Below are positions 45,051 through 53,854 of a DNA stretch of 64,000 bases, in pieces. The notes beneath the pieces were generated by a model that had not been told where the DNA came from, did no database searches, and saw nothing but the letters and a program-made list of their open reading frames with translations. The translations under genes were made by a program, and so were the position numbers. Each line of letters starts with the position of its first letter. Positions within the stretch are counted from its first letter, which is position 1. Origin of the DNA: Pseudomonas rhizophila (GTDB taxonomy: Bacteria > Pseudomonadota > Gammaproteobacteria > Pseudomonadales > Pseudomonadaceae); NCBI RefSeq assembly GCF_003033885.1, contig NZ_CP024081.1, positions 4,464,288 to 4,528,287 on the forward strand. Reading direction: 5' to 3'.

Positions 45051-45740
45051 ATGACTGACCGCGATCAACTCCATCGAAATGGGTACGCTCTGCTCCGTCA
45101 AGCGATCCCAACCGAATGGCTGGAAGACCTGCGTGCCGCGTTCGATGCTGGTGTGAGGCCGTCGGACCAATGGCCCGTTCCGCGTGGCATGGACTGGCGT
45201 CATTCGCTGTTGGACGATGATGCGAAGGTTCAGGCTGTGTGTCGTCTGCCCCAGGTGCTGGCGGTCGCGGGGGAGTTGATCGGGGAGCGGTTCTTTCTGT
45301 CGCAGGTGGAGGGGCGCGAGCCTCTTGCCGGTGGCGGCCATCAACCGCTGCACCGCGACTTGTCGGCCCAACGGCCAGGCGACATTGCCATGGCCCTGGC
45401 TTTTTTTGACGACTATGGCCCTGAGAACGGCGCGACGCGTATCGTGCCTGGCAGCCATCGGCCCGAGCCGGGAGCGCCGCCATTCGATTTCACCAACGAA
45501 TCACGCTCCGTACAGCTTTCAGGTTGCGCCGGTGACATCCTGGTGTTCGATGTGGACTTGGTGCATGCGGGCAGCCTGAACTCGGTGGGTTCGCACCGTC
45601 GTTCGATTTTGATCAGTTATTTTTCGGAGCAGTTGTACGCTTCACACTTGGAAACCGTGGGCCTGCGTAATGTTCGTATGGCCACGAGTGAGCGGTTCGA
45701 GCCTTTGGATTTTGGCTTCGGTCTACGCTCGCCTAGGTAA
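45051..45740 (+). CDS. Phytanoyl-CoA dioxygenase (PhyH)-family oxygenase
   Basis: The 229-residue Fe(II)/2-oxoglutarate oxygenase has the HxD pair in PLHRDLSAQ, the distal His in VDLVHAGSLN and the 2-oxoglutarate Arg in GSHRRSILISYF. GATRIVPGSHRPE is typical of the family. The substrate is unknown. A broken, truncated copy of the first half lies at 50669-51010 in the same orientation. Its 3' end overlaps the TetR gene by 18 bp, convergent. Confidence 0.92.
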   Translation: MTDRDQLHRNGYALLRQAIPTEWLEDLRAAFDAGVRPSDQWPVPRGMDWRHSLLDDDAKVQAVCRLPQVLAVAGELIGERFFLSQVEGREPLAGGGHQPLHRDLSAQRPGDIAMALAFFDDYGPENGATRIVPGSHRPEPGAPPFDFTNESRSVQLSGCAGDILVFDVDLVHAGSLNSVGSHRRSILISYFSEQLYASHLETVGLRNVRMATSERFEPLDFGFGLRSPR

Positions 45741-46298
45741 AGATGCAATCATTTGCGCATGACACACCGCCAGAATTTCATCGGCCAGCGCCGAGTCGTC
45801 AGGACAGGCGCGCGATAGCATGATCGCGCCGACCGCGTGCGCCAGCAGGTCGATCATTTTCCCCCTCGCCTCACCCGGCGCCGCATCCGGCCCGGTCGGG
45901 TATTTTTCGCCGAGTGTTTGCAACATGCGCTCGATGCCTTCAGCGAATGCCGCCTTCAAATCGTCCGACTGACGTGCCGCGTCACCGCACAACGCTGCCA
46001 TGGTGCAACCCGTGGCGCGCCCGTCGCGATGGTCCCGCGACACATACACATCAATGAAGTCCTTCACGCTCAATGCGTCGACGCCGATCAGTGACTGCTC
46101 AAGACTCTTCGCCGAGGCTTCGGCCATCAGGTCAGCCTTCGAACCGAAATGTTTGTAGAAACCGCCATGGGTGAAGCCGGCGGCGGCCATCAGGTCGGCC
46201 ACGCCGACCCCGTCAAAACCGCGCTCGCGAAATACGACTGAGGCTGTTTCGACGATGTGCTCCCGATTTGCCTGGGCCTGGGCTTTGGTCACGCGCAT
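45723..46298 (-). CDS. TetR-family transcriptional repressor
   Basis: The 191-residue repressor starts MRVTKAQAQANREHIVETASVVFRERGFDGVGVADLMAAAGFTHGGFYKHFGSK, a clean TetR DNA-binding domain of the NemR-like/YxaF-like subgroup. Cys residues in the ligand domain (TGCTMAALCGDAA) suggest possible sensing of electrophiles. It is divergent from the SDR gene at 46562 and likely controls it and the oxidoreductase after it. Confidence 0.92.
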   Translation of the reverse strand: MRVTKAQAQANREHIVETASVVFRERGFDGVGVADLMAAAGFTHGGFYKHFGSKADLMAEASAKSLEQSLIGVDALSVKDFIDVYVSRDHRDGRATGCTMAALCGDAARQSDDLKAAFAEGIERMLQTLGEKYPTGPDAAPGEARGKMIDLLAHAVGAIMLSRACPDDSALADEILAVCHAQMIASLPRRA

Positions 46299-46316
46299 GT
46301 TTCGATACCTCGTTAC

Positions 46317-46409
46317 CGCTGGAAATTCATCGACTGATCATACATTGATGTTGATCATAATCAAAACCGTTGACAGTTTAGATTTCGATCATCATCATAA
46401 TTTCCAGCG
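46317..46409 (+). promoter_or_regulatory. TetR/SDR divergent control region
   Basis: CGCTGGAAATT (46317-46327) and AATTTCCAGCG (46399-46409) are a perfect 11-bp inverted repeat separated by 71 bp. Between them lie TTGACA (46370-46375) with CATCAT or CATAAT downstream as a possible promoter, and several TGATCA/GATCAT repeats that could be repressor half-sites. Confidence 0.5.
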
Positions 46410-46446
46410 ATCAGACCAGTTACCAACGGACACGGAACAACCTCCC

Positions 46447-46509
46447 ATGAGCGACCTGAATCTGTTTACCGCCTATACCTTGGCCCAGGCACTGGCTGAT
46501 CGAGCCTGA
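46447..46509 (+). CDS. 20-codon ORF, possible leader or gene remnant
   Basis: ATG 46447 encodes MSDLNLFTAYTL followed by AQALADRA and a stop. The first dozen residues resemble the N-terminus of old-yellow-enzyme alkene reductases, which often lie next to NemR-type repressors. It could be what remains after a deletion of such a gene, or a chance ORF. Confidence 0.25.
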   Translation: MSDLNLFTAYTLAQALADRA

Positions 46510-46561
46510 CTTTTTCTCATGCATCAATCCCAATCCATGTTTCTCACAAAGAGCTGACATC

Positions 46562-47350
46562 ATGACTACTCGCCCTACCGTTCTCATCACTGGCGCGTCC
46601 ACCGGCATTGGCGCGGTTTACGCTGAGCGTTTCGCCCAACGCGGACATGATCTGGTGTTGGTCGCCCGCGATCACTCGCGCCTGGAAACGCTCGCCGCGA
46701 AGTTGCGTGGCGAGCACAACGTCGCCGTTGAAGTGCTTCAGGCCGACCTGACTCAACTCACTGACCTGCACAGCGTCGAAGCGCGCCTGCGGGATGATGC
46801 GCGCATCGGCATCCTCGTCAACAATGCCGGCGCCGCACAGTCCGGCACCTTCATCGAGCAAAGCACCGACAGCGTTGCACAACTGGTAGCCCTCAACACC
46901 ACCGCACTGGTGCGGCTCGCCAGCGCCATCGCGCCGCGCTTGGCCAAAGCAGGTGAAGGCGCGATCATCAACATCGGCTCGGTGGTGGGTCTGGCGCCTG
47001 AGTTCGGCATGACGGTCTACGGTGCGACCAAGGCGTTCGTGCTGTTCCTGTCCCAAGGCTTGAGCCTGGAACTGTCGCCTCAGGGTGTCTATGTGCAAGC
47101 CGTACTGCCCGCAGCCACCCGCACGGAGATTTGGGATCGCGCCGGTATCGACATCAACACTTTGAGCGAAATCATGGAAGTGGGTGATCTGGTCGATGCC
47201 GCCCTGGTGGGCTTCGACCGTCGCGAGCCGGTGACCATTCCTCCGCTGCATGAAGGCGAGCGCTGGGATGCCCTGCAAACCGCGCGTCAGGGTCTTTTGT
47301 CGCAGATCAGGCAGTCCGCCGTGGCGCAGCGCTATTTGACTCAAGACTGA
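46562..47350 (+). CDS. Short-chain dehydrogenase/reductase
   Basis: The 262-residue NAD(P)-dependent enzyme has the classical SDR parts: TGASTGIG (cofactor), VNNAG, the Ser of NIGSVVG and the YGATK active site (Tyr-x3-Lys). The Arg in LVARDHSRL suggests NADPH preference. The substrate is unknown. It is the first gene after the TetR control region and is followed 59 bp later by a quinone-reductase-like gene. Confidence 0.92.
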   Translation: MTTRPTVLITGASTGIGAVYAERFAQRGHDLVLVARDHSRLETLAAKLRGEHNVAVEVLQADLTQLTDLHSVEARLRDDARIGILVNNAGAAQSGTFIEQSTDSVAQLVALNTTALVRLASAIAPRLAKAGEGAIINIGSVVGLAPEFGMTVYGATKAFVLFLSQGLSLELSPQGVYVQAVLPAATRTEIWDRAGIDINTLSEIMEVGDLVDAALVGFDRREPVTIPPLHEGERWDALQTARQGLLSQIRQSAVAQRYLTQD

Positions 47351-47409
47351 CCCATGCCGACAGGTCGGCCTCGCCCCACTCTCATTCCCCCGACAAGAGC
47401 AGCTGCAAC

Positions 47410-48408
47410 ATGAAGGCATTTTTTATCGACCGCTACGGCAAGCAGAACGGAATGATTGGCGAAGTGCCCGACCCTGTGGTCGGTGTGCATGACGTTCTGG
47501 TTCAGGTGCATGCAACCAGCGTGAACCCGTTGGACTCGAAGATCAGAACGGGGGAATTCAAACTGATCCTGCCCTATACGTTTCCATTGGTATTGGGCAA
47601 TGACCTGGCCGGAGTGGTTGTTAGCACGGGTTCGGCGGTGAAGCGATTCAAGCCAGGAGACGAAGTCTATGCACGTCCTCCAGAGGCCCGGATCGGGACG
47701 TTTGCTGAACTGATCGCCGTGGACGAAAACGCGCTCGCGCTGAAACCCTCGAATCTCGACATGGCCGAAGCGGCTGCCATCCCCTTGGCGGCTTTGACGG
47801 CCTGGCAGGTGCTGGTTGAGACCGCCCAGCTGAAAAAAGGCCAGAAGGTGTTGATTCATGCTGGATCCGGTGGCGTCGGCACGTTTGCTATCCAGCTCGC
47901 CAAACACCTTGGCGCCTTCGTTGCGACCACCACCAGTACGGCGAATGTTCAATGGGTGAAAGCACTCGGGGCGGATGTGGTCATCGATTACAAACAGCAG
48001 GATTTTGCAAAGGAGTTGCGCGATTTCGACGTGGTGTTGAACAGCCTCGGCGCCGATGTACTGGAGAAATCGATCAAGGTGCTCAAGCCTGGTGGACAGC
48101 TCATTTCCCTTTCAGGGCCGCCGACCGTGCAATTTGCCCAAGAGCAAGGCCTGTCTTGGGTGCTGGGGCAAGTCATGCGCCTGCTGAGCAGCGGTATTCG
48201 CAGAAAAGCCCGCAGACATGGGGTGAGCTATGCGTTTTTGTTCATGCGAGCCAACGGGATACAACTGCAGAAAATCACCTCGCTTATCGAGGCTGGGGTC
48301 ATCAAACCGGTCATCGATCGCTCCTTCCCTTTTGCATCGACCGCAGAGGCGTTGCGCTACGTCGAGCAGGGCAGATCAAAAGGCAAAGTCACCATAACAA
48401 TCAAATAA
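47410..48408 (+). CDS. Zinc-free medium-chain dehydrogenase (quinone oxidoreductase-like)
   Basis: The 332-residue protein has the GroES-like N-terminal domain (VHATSVNPLDSKIRTGEF, LVLGNDLAGVVVSTGSAV) and a Rossmann domain with HAGSGGVGTFAIQLAKHLGA. Zinc-binding residues of alcohol dehydrogenases are absent, so it belongs with NADPH:quinone or enone reductases. Probably co-regulated with the SDR gene by the TetR protein. The 260 bp after it contain no convincing gene. Confidence 0.9.
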   Translation: MKAFFIDRYGKQNGMIGEVPDPVVGVHDVLVQVHATSVNPLDSKIRTGEFKLILPYTFPLVLGNDLAGVVVSTGSAVKRFKPGDEVYARPPEARIGTFAELIAVDENALALKPSNLDMAEAAAIPLAALTAWQVLVETAQLKKGQKVLIHAGSGGVGTFAIQLAKHLGAFVATTTSTANVQWVKALGADVVIDYKQQDFAKELRDFDVVLNSLGADVLEKSIKVLKPGGQLISLSGPPTVQFAQEQGLSWVLGQVMRLLSSGIRRKARRHGVSYAFLFMRANGIQLQKITSLIEAGVIKPVIDRSFPFASTAEALRYVEQGRSKGKVTITIK

Positions 48409-48668
48409 GCGCACGACAAAAGATGTCAGTAGATGATGTGCATACCGCCAAGTACCCGACTGCGGCGCCTGAACCAGAGGAGCCGCCAGCGCACGACAAG
48501 TCCATAGAAGAGCAGTGCCACCGGAACCCGCACGGGTAGAAAAGCCGATCATCTTTTGGCGTGGTTTGATGCTTGAGCAGTAACCGGGAAACGGTTCAAA
48601 AAGCAGGCGGTCGGCCAGGTCGGAGTTGCACTGGGGTACCAGACCTGGCTGCATTTACACCCCCATGC

Positions 48669-50522
48669 CTACTCCACCGCCTCAGCCACGCCCTGATCCT
48701 CCCCCAGAAATCCGCCACTCTGGTGATGCCACAACCGCGCATAGGTGCCGTTTTTCCCGAGCAATTCGGTGTGGGTGCCTTGTTCGATGATGCGTCCATC
48801 ATCCATGACGATCAGCCTGTCCATCGCCGCAATCGTGGACAATCGATGGGCGATGGCGATCACGGTCTTGCCCTGCATCATTTCATCGAGGCTTTCCTGG
48901 ATGGCGACTTCGACCTCTGAATCCAGGGCGCTGGTGGCCTCGTCAAGCAGCAGGATCGGGGCATTTTTGAGCATTACCCGGGCAATGGCGACGCGTTGAC
49001 GCTGGCCGCCCGAAAGCTTGATACCCCGCTCGCCCACCAGGGTGTCGTAGCCGCTGTGGCCTTGCTTGTCGCTCAGTTGGCTGATGAACCCATCGGCTTG
49101 GGCACTGGCCGCGGCGCTGCGGATTTGCTCGTCGGTGGCATCGGGGCGTCCATAGGCGATGTTGTCGCGAATGGAGCGGTGCAGCAGCGAAGTGTCCTGA
49201 GTCACCATGCCGATGGCGCTGCGCAGACTGTCCTGGGTGACGTGCGCGATGTTCTGCCCGTCGATGCGAATCTCACCCTTGTCCACGTCGTAAAAGCGCA
49301 GCAGCAGGTTGATCAGCGTGGATTTACCGGCACCGGAGCGGCCCACCAGCCCGATCTTTTCGCCCGGGCGAATGCTCAGGCTCAGGCCATCGAGCACCTG
49401 GCGTTCGCCGTTGTAATTGAAGCTCACATTGTCGAAAGTCACCGCGCCGCCCGTGGTGACCAGCTCCCTGGCGTCCGGGGCATCCTGCACCTTGGGGCCG
49501 CAGGCCAGGGTCGCCATGCCATCCTGCACGGTGCCGATGCTCTCGAACAGCGAGGTCATTTGCCACATGATCCAGTGCGACATGCCATTGATGCGCAACG
49601 CCATGGCAATAATCGCCGCCACCGCACCCGCGCCCACTTGACCTTGGTGCCATAGCCATAGGGCATAACCGCCTGCCCCCATGATCAACCCGACCACCAA
49701 TGCCTGATTGACGATCTCGAACTGGCTGACCAGGCGCATCTGGCGAAAGCCGGTCTGCTTGAAATCCTCCATGGCAGCGCGCGCGAAGTGGGCTTCACGT
49801 TTGGAATGGGAGAACAGCTTTACCGTGGTGATGTTGGTGTAGGCGTCTGAGATACGCCCGGTCATTGATGACCGCGCATGGGCCTGCTCCTGCCCTACTT
49901 TCTCAAGGCGGGGTACGAAGTAGCGCATGGCAAGACCGAACAACGCCACCCAGACAATGAACGGCAGCATCAGCTTCAGATCAAAGCCGCCGGCCAACGC
50001 GATGATCGCAATGAAGTACACCCCGATCCCCGGAGCGATCTCGATAATGGTGAATAACACCTCGCGCACCGACAGCGCCGTCTGCATCACCTTGGTGGTG
50101 ACCCGGCCGGAGAACTCATCGGAGAAGAACGAAAGGCTTTGCCGCAACATCAGCCGATGAAAATCCCAGCGCAGCCGCAACGGCAGGTTGATCGCCAATA
50201 TTTGGTGCTGCACCATCGTGCGCATCGCTACCAGCCCAATGCTGGTCACCAGCACCACGCCGATGCCCCACAGCACGCGACTTTCCTGCCTGGCCGCATC
50301 GCCGCCTGCCTGCCAGATCGATAGCATGTCCACGACCTGCCCGAGAAAAGAAAACAGCCAGGCTTCGTAAATCGACACAGCGGCACTGAGCAGCGCGAGC
50401 GCGAGAATGTAACCGCGAGCGCCCCGCGTGCAGGCCCACAGGAACCGCGCCAGACCTTCAGGTGGCGGAGGTGCCTCGTCGGGCGGAAAAGGGTCGAGCC
50501 GTTGTTCAAATGCGTGAAGCAT
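48669..50522 (-). CDS. ABC exporter, fused permease and ATPase
   Basis: The 617-residue half-transporter starts MLHAFEQRLDPF (TTTGGAGATCACC upstream) and has six membrane helices in its first 330 residues. The C-terminal ATPase has Walker A GRSGAGKST, signature LSGGQRQRVAIARVML, Walker B ILLLDEATSALD and the H-loop AIAHRLST. It should dimerise to export a lipid, drug or peptide. The substrate is unknown. Confidence 0.92.
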   Translation of the reverse strand: MLHAFEQRLDPFPPDEAPPPPEGLARFLWACTRGARGYILALALLSAAVSIYEAWLFSFLGQVVDMLSIWQAGGDAARQESRVLWGIGVVLVTSIGLVAMRTMVQHQILAINLPLRLRWDFHRLMLRQSLSFFSDEFSGRVTTKVMQTALSVREVLFTIIEIAPGIGVYFIAIIALAGGFDLKLMLPFIVWVALFGLAMRYFVPRLEKVGQEQAHARSSMTGRISDAYTNITTVKLFSHSKREAHFARAAMEDFKQTGFRQMRLVSQFEIVNQALVVGLIMGAGGYALWLWHQGQVGAGAVAAIIAMALRINGMSHWIMWQMTSLFESIGTVQDGMATLACGPKVQDAPDARELVTTGGAVTFDNVSFNYNGERQVLDGLSLSIRPGEKIGLVGRSGAGKSTLINLLLRFYDVDKGEIRIDGQNIAHVTQDSLRSAIGMVTQDTSLLHRSIRDNIAYGRPDATDEQIRSAAASAQADGFISQLSDKQGHSGYDTLVGERGIKLSGGQRQRVAIARVMLKNAPILLLDEATSALDSEVEVAIQESLDEMMQGKTVIAIAHRLSTIAAMDRLIVMDDGRIIEQGTHTELLGKNGTYARLWHHQSGGFLGEDQGVAEAVE

Positions 50523-50668
50523 GGTGATCTCCAAAACCATCTGGTAAAGAGATTCTGGCATTTAAAGGTTGCTTTGAGGGGTTTGGGTGGAGGAAAGGTT
50601 GTTCGCCCGGCACAACGAGGGTGCACGGGAGCAGACGTTTCATGCCTCACAAGGAAACCGAGAACGCC

Positions 50669-51010
50669 ATGATCGACCGCAAACAATTGCATCAGGACGG
50701 CTATGCCCTGTCCGCCAAGCGATCCCGGCCGAGTGGCTGGATGGCCTGCGTGCCGTGTTCGATGCCGGGGTGAAACCGTCGGACCAGTGGCCAGTGCCGC
50801 GTGGCTTGGACTGGCGTTACTCGATGCTGGACGACGATGCGAAGGTTCAGGCGGTATGTCGCCTACCACTGGTGCTGGCAGTGGTGGGAGAGCTGATCGG
50901 GGAGCGGTTCTTTCTCTCGCAGGTGGAGGGCCGCGAGCCTCTGATCGGTGGTCACCAACAACTGCACCACAACTTGTCGGCCCAACGGCCAGGCGACATC
51001 GCCATCGCCC
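50669..51010 (+). pseudogene. Truncated, frameshifted copy of the PhyH-family gene
   Basis: The sequence follows the gene at 45051 closely, including its leader (ACAAGGAAACCGAGAACGCC versus ACAAGGAAGTCGAGAAAACC). One base is missing after 50710 (CTG-TCCG versus CTGCTCCG), which shifts the frame. In the other frame it continues AIPAEWLDGLRAVFDAG to GREPLIGGHQQLHHNLSAQ. There the iron-binding HRD reads HHN, so the Asp is lost. Similarity ends at about 51008, just where the stop codon of the next gene begins. Confidence 0.9.
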
Positions 51011-51760
51011 TTATTGCCCGACGGGCCGCTCATACCGCCGCTGAATCCGCTCCACCTCCCCTGAGCGCCGCAACTGCTCCAAAGCCTTGGCCCACGCGGC
51101 CACCACCTCATCGTCAGAGTCAAGGCTGAAGGCGATGTACAGCGATGACCGATAGAGTTCGATGGGGATTTTGCGCAGTGTGCCCGGTGCGATATTCAAC
51201 TGGCGGCTGTAGTAAGCCACCCCGGCATCGGTGTCACCTACGATGATCTTGGTCCGCCCGGCGAGCAGCATGCGGTAGAGCAGCTTGCTCTCGGTTGCAC
51301 TTTTGTCCAGGTTGTTGAAGCCCAGCGACTGCAGCATCTGCGGCACCAGGCCGGCATGTCGCGTGGTGATCTGCGGGGCGTGCAGCAGTTGTTCCAGGGA
51401 ATTCACCGGCGGCGTACTGGCCAACTGATAGGCATGAATGGACTCTTCCACGATCGGCCCGACCCACTTGTACAACGGCTCGCGCTCCGCCGTGCGAAAC
51501 AGCGAGAACATGATGGTCTTGCTTCGGGTCCTCAGTACCTGGGTGGCGCGCATGCTGGGCTGCAGCAGCACCTCGAAGTCATCCCCGGTCAGTGCCATGA
51601 TGGCTCGCACGATTTCAGTGGTCATGCCGGTGAGCTGGTTGTTCTCCTGATAGTTGTACGGGGCCCATTCTTCGGTGACCACCTGATACGGCTCGGCCCT
51701 GGCAACGCCAGTACCGAGCAGCAGACAGAGCAGCGCTGCGACAGGTGTCGATTGTTTCAC
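51011..51760 (-). CDS. Periplasmic solute-binding protein (SBP_bac_3 type), orphan
   Basis: The 249-residue protein has a signal peptide (MKQSTPVAALLCLLLGTGVARA) and then EPYQVVTEEWAPYNYQENNQLTGMTTEIVRAIM, typical of amino-acid-type binding proteins. No permease or ATPase gene is next to it. It may serve a distant transporter or act as a stand-alone receptor. Its stop lies exactly at the broken end of the PhyH copy. Confidence 0.88.
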   Translation of the reverse strand: MKQSTPVAALLCLLLGTGVARAEPYQVVTEEWAPYNYQENNQLTGMTTEIVRAIMALTGDDFEVLLQPSMRATQVLRTRSKTIMFSLFRTAEREPLYKWVGPIVEESIHAYQLASTPPVNSLEQLLHAPQITTRHAGLVPQMLQSLGFNNLDKSATESKLLYRMLLAGRTKIIVGDTDAGVAYYSRQLNIAPGTLRKIPIELYRSSLYIAFSLDSDDEVVAAWAKALEQLRRSGEVERIQRRYERPVGQ

Positions 51761-51854
51761 GGGTTCTCCTGATGGGCAGCCTGGTGTTTATGGGGGACCT
51801 GATAAGCATAGCCTTAAACACGCACCAAACAGTTGGTGCGCCCCCTTCAGCGGA

Positions 51855-51872
51855 GATAAATCCCCTCGCCAC
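51855..51872. repeat. Half REP, second family
   Basis: GATAAATCCCCTCGCCAC, a single arm without partner. Confidence 0.6.
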
Positions 51873-52015
51873 GGGCTCACCCAAGCGCGTCACTGCGCCC
51901 AGCCATCAGCCACAACGATGCGTCGTATAACCGAGGCAGGCGTTCCCCCCGTCCCGCCGTCGCCTTATCTTTGCTCCAGCGATCAATGAGGTTCGCGCTG
52001 CCCAGGATTCCTGCC

Positions 52016-52993
52016 ATGCACACCCAATCCATTCTCCATCGCACAACATTGCTAGCTGCCCTTTTTCTCACGGCTGCGATCTACCCCCTGACTTCCACCG
52101 CAACGCCAATAGAAGCCTCGCGATCACACAAATCCCAGCTGCCGGGCGTCTATCGATTCCAAGTGGGTGAGGTACAGGTCACCGCACTGAGCGACGGTAC
52201 GCTACCGCTTAATCTTCACCCGCTGCTGCGGGGCATCAGCACCGGGCAAATAGACGCGCTGTTGCAGAATGGCTTCGTCCGTAACCCGGTGGAAACCTCG
52301 ATCAACGCCTACGTAATCGACACCGCTTCTCATCTGGTACTGGTGGATACAGGCGCCGGCGAACTTTTCGGCAATGTAGCCGGCAAACTGCCCCAGAGCC
52401 TGGCCGCCGCTGGCTATCGGCCGGAGCAGATCAGCGACATTCTGATCACCCACATTCACACCGATCATTCCGGCGGGCTGACGCGGGATGGGCAGATGCT
52501 ATTCCCCAACGCGACCATTCACGTGGGTCAGGCCGATGTGGATTTCTTCCTGGATCCGGCCAACCTGAGCAGCGGACTCCAACCCAAGCACCTGGAAGAA
52601 GCGCGCAAGACGATTGGCCCCTACCTTGAGGCGGGCAAGGTCAAGACGTTCACCGCAAAGACCACCCTCCTCCCCGGCATCACCGCCATCCCGACACCGG
52701 GCCACACGCCGGGCCATAGCTTCTACAGGGTCGAGAGTCAGGGCCAAAGCCTCGATTTCTGGGGGGATATCCTGCACGTCGGCCTGATCCAGTTCGCCCG
52801 GCCCGAGGTGACCATCAGTTTTGACGTCAATCAGGACAACGCACGAGCCCAGCGGCTGCGTCAGTTCGAAACCTCAGCCGATGAAATGCGCCTGTCTGCG
52901 GTCGCGCATTTGCCCTTCCCCGGTATCGGCCATATTCGACGCGAAGCCGGAAAGTATGAGTGGGTGCCGGCCCAGTATCGCAATCGCGACTGA
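52016..52993 (+). CDS. Periplasmic metallo-beta-lactamase-fold hydrolase
   Basis: The 325-residue protein starts MHTQSILHRTTLLAALFLTAAI, a signal peptide. The metal site is ITHIHTDHSGG (HxHxDH), with further ligands in TPGHTPGHS and WGDILH. This layout is that of MBL-fold hydrolases related to lactonases and similar enzymes; true beta-lactamase activity is not implied. The substrate is unknown. AGGATTCCTGCC precedes the ATG at 52016. Confidence 0.9.
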   Translation: MHTQSILHRTTLLAALFLTAAIYPLTSTATPIEASRSHKSQLPGVYRFQVGEVQVTALSDGTLPLNLHPLLRGISTGQIDALLQNGFVRNPVETSINAYVIDTASHLVLVDTGAGELFGNVAGKLPQSLAAAGYRPEQISDILITHIHTDHSGGLTRDGQMLFPNATIHVGQADVDFFLDPANLSSGLQPKHLEEARKTIGPYLEAGKVKTFTAKTTLLPGITAIPTPGHTPGHSFYRVESQGQSLDFWGDILHVGLIQFARPEVTISFDVNQDNARAQRLRQFETSADEMRLSAVAHLPFPGIGHIRREAGKYEWVPAQYRNRD

Positions 52994-53006
52994 AACGCTT
53001 GATCTT

Positions 53007-53769
53007 GTGGGAGCGAGCCTGCTCGCGATGGCGGTGGCACATTCCCCATCGGCGCTGACTGACACACCGCTTTCGCGAGCAAGCTCGCTCCCACAGGGGA
53101 TTTGCGGTGAATGAAGACTCTGCGGCTGGCGGTGATCAAGGGTGGGAGCGAGCTTGCTCGCGAAGGCGTAGGCACATCCCACATCTTTGCTGACTGACAC
53201 ACCGCTTTCGCGAGCAAGCTCGCTCCCACAGGGGATCTGCGGTGAATGAAGATTCTGCGGCTGGCGGTGATCAAGGGTGGGAGCGAGCTTGCTCGCGATG
53301 GCGGCGGCACATTCAACATCTTTGCTGACTGATACACCGCTTTCGCGAGCAGGCTCGCTCCCACAGGGGATCTGCGGTGAATGAAGATTCTGCGGCTGGC
53401 GGTGATCAAGGGTGGGAGCGAGCCTGCTCGCGATGGCGGCGGCACATTCCCCATCGGCGCTGACGGACACTCCGCTTTCGCGAGCAAGCTCGCTCCCACA
53501 GGGGATTTGCGACGAATGAAGATTCTGCGGCTGGCGGTGATCAAGGGTGGGAGCGAGCCTGCTCGCGATGGCGGCGGCACATTCAACATCTTTGCTGACT
53601 GATACACCGATTTCGCGAGCAAGCTCGCTCCCACAGGGGATCTGCGGTGAATGAAGATTCTGCGGCTGGCGGTGATCAAGGGTGGGAGCGAGCCTGCTCG
53701 CGATGGCGGCGGCACATTCCCCATCGGCGCTGACTGACACTCCGCTTTCGCGAGCAGGCTCGCTCCCAC
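53007..53769. repeat. Tandem array of six REPINs at exact 135-bp period
   Basis: Complete 88-bp REPINs start at 53007, 53142, 53277, 53412, 53547 and 53682. Every step is exactly 135 bp: an 88-bp REPIN plus a near-identical 47-bp spacer (GGCTGGCGGTGATCAAGG at its end). Loops come in two types: CCCCATCGGCGC in copies 1, 4 and 6, and ACATCTTTGC in copies 2, 3 and 5. Arms vary between GCCTGC and GCTTGC. Because 135 is divisible by 3, long artificial reading frames run through the array. Confidence 0.97.
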
Positions 53770-53854
53770 CTGCGCAACGCTATACAAACCGGCACCTTGT
53801 TTGATTTCATGCCCGCACAGCAGCCTGTCTGATGGCGCTGATCGGGAGATGAAG

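Noticed and set aside
48409..48668. Short frames downstream of the quinone-reductase-like gene, including a 38-codon frame at 48423
   Set aside because: No ribosome site and low-complexity composition (AAPEPEEPP). No support for a real gene was seen in these 260 bp.
53007..53769. Possible CRISPR array
   Set aside because: Repeats are 88 bp palindromic REPINs with near-identical 47-bp spacers; CRISPR spacers would be unique and no cas genes are present.
52861..53787. Long minus-strand frames of about 300 residues with 45-residue repeats
   Set aside because: They arise because the 135-bp REPIN period is divisible by three. The translation only repeats REP arms ([16 protein letters not shown]) and has no start signal.
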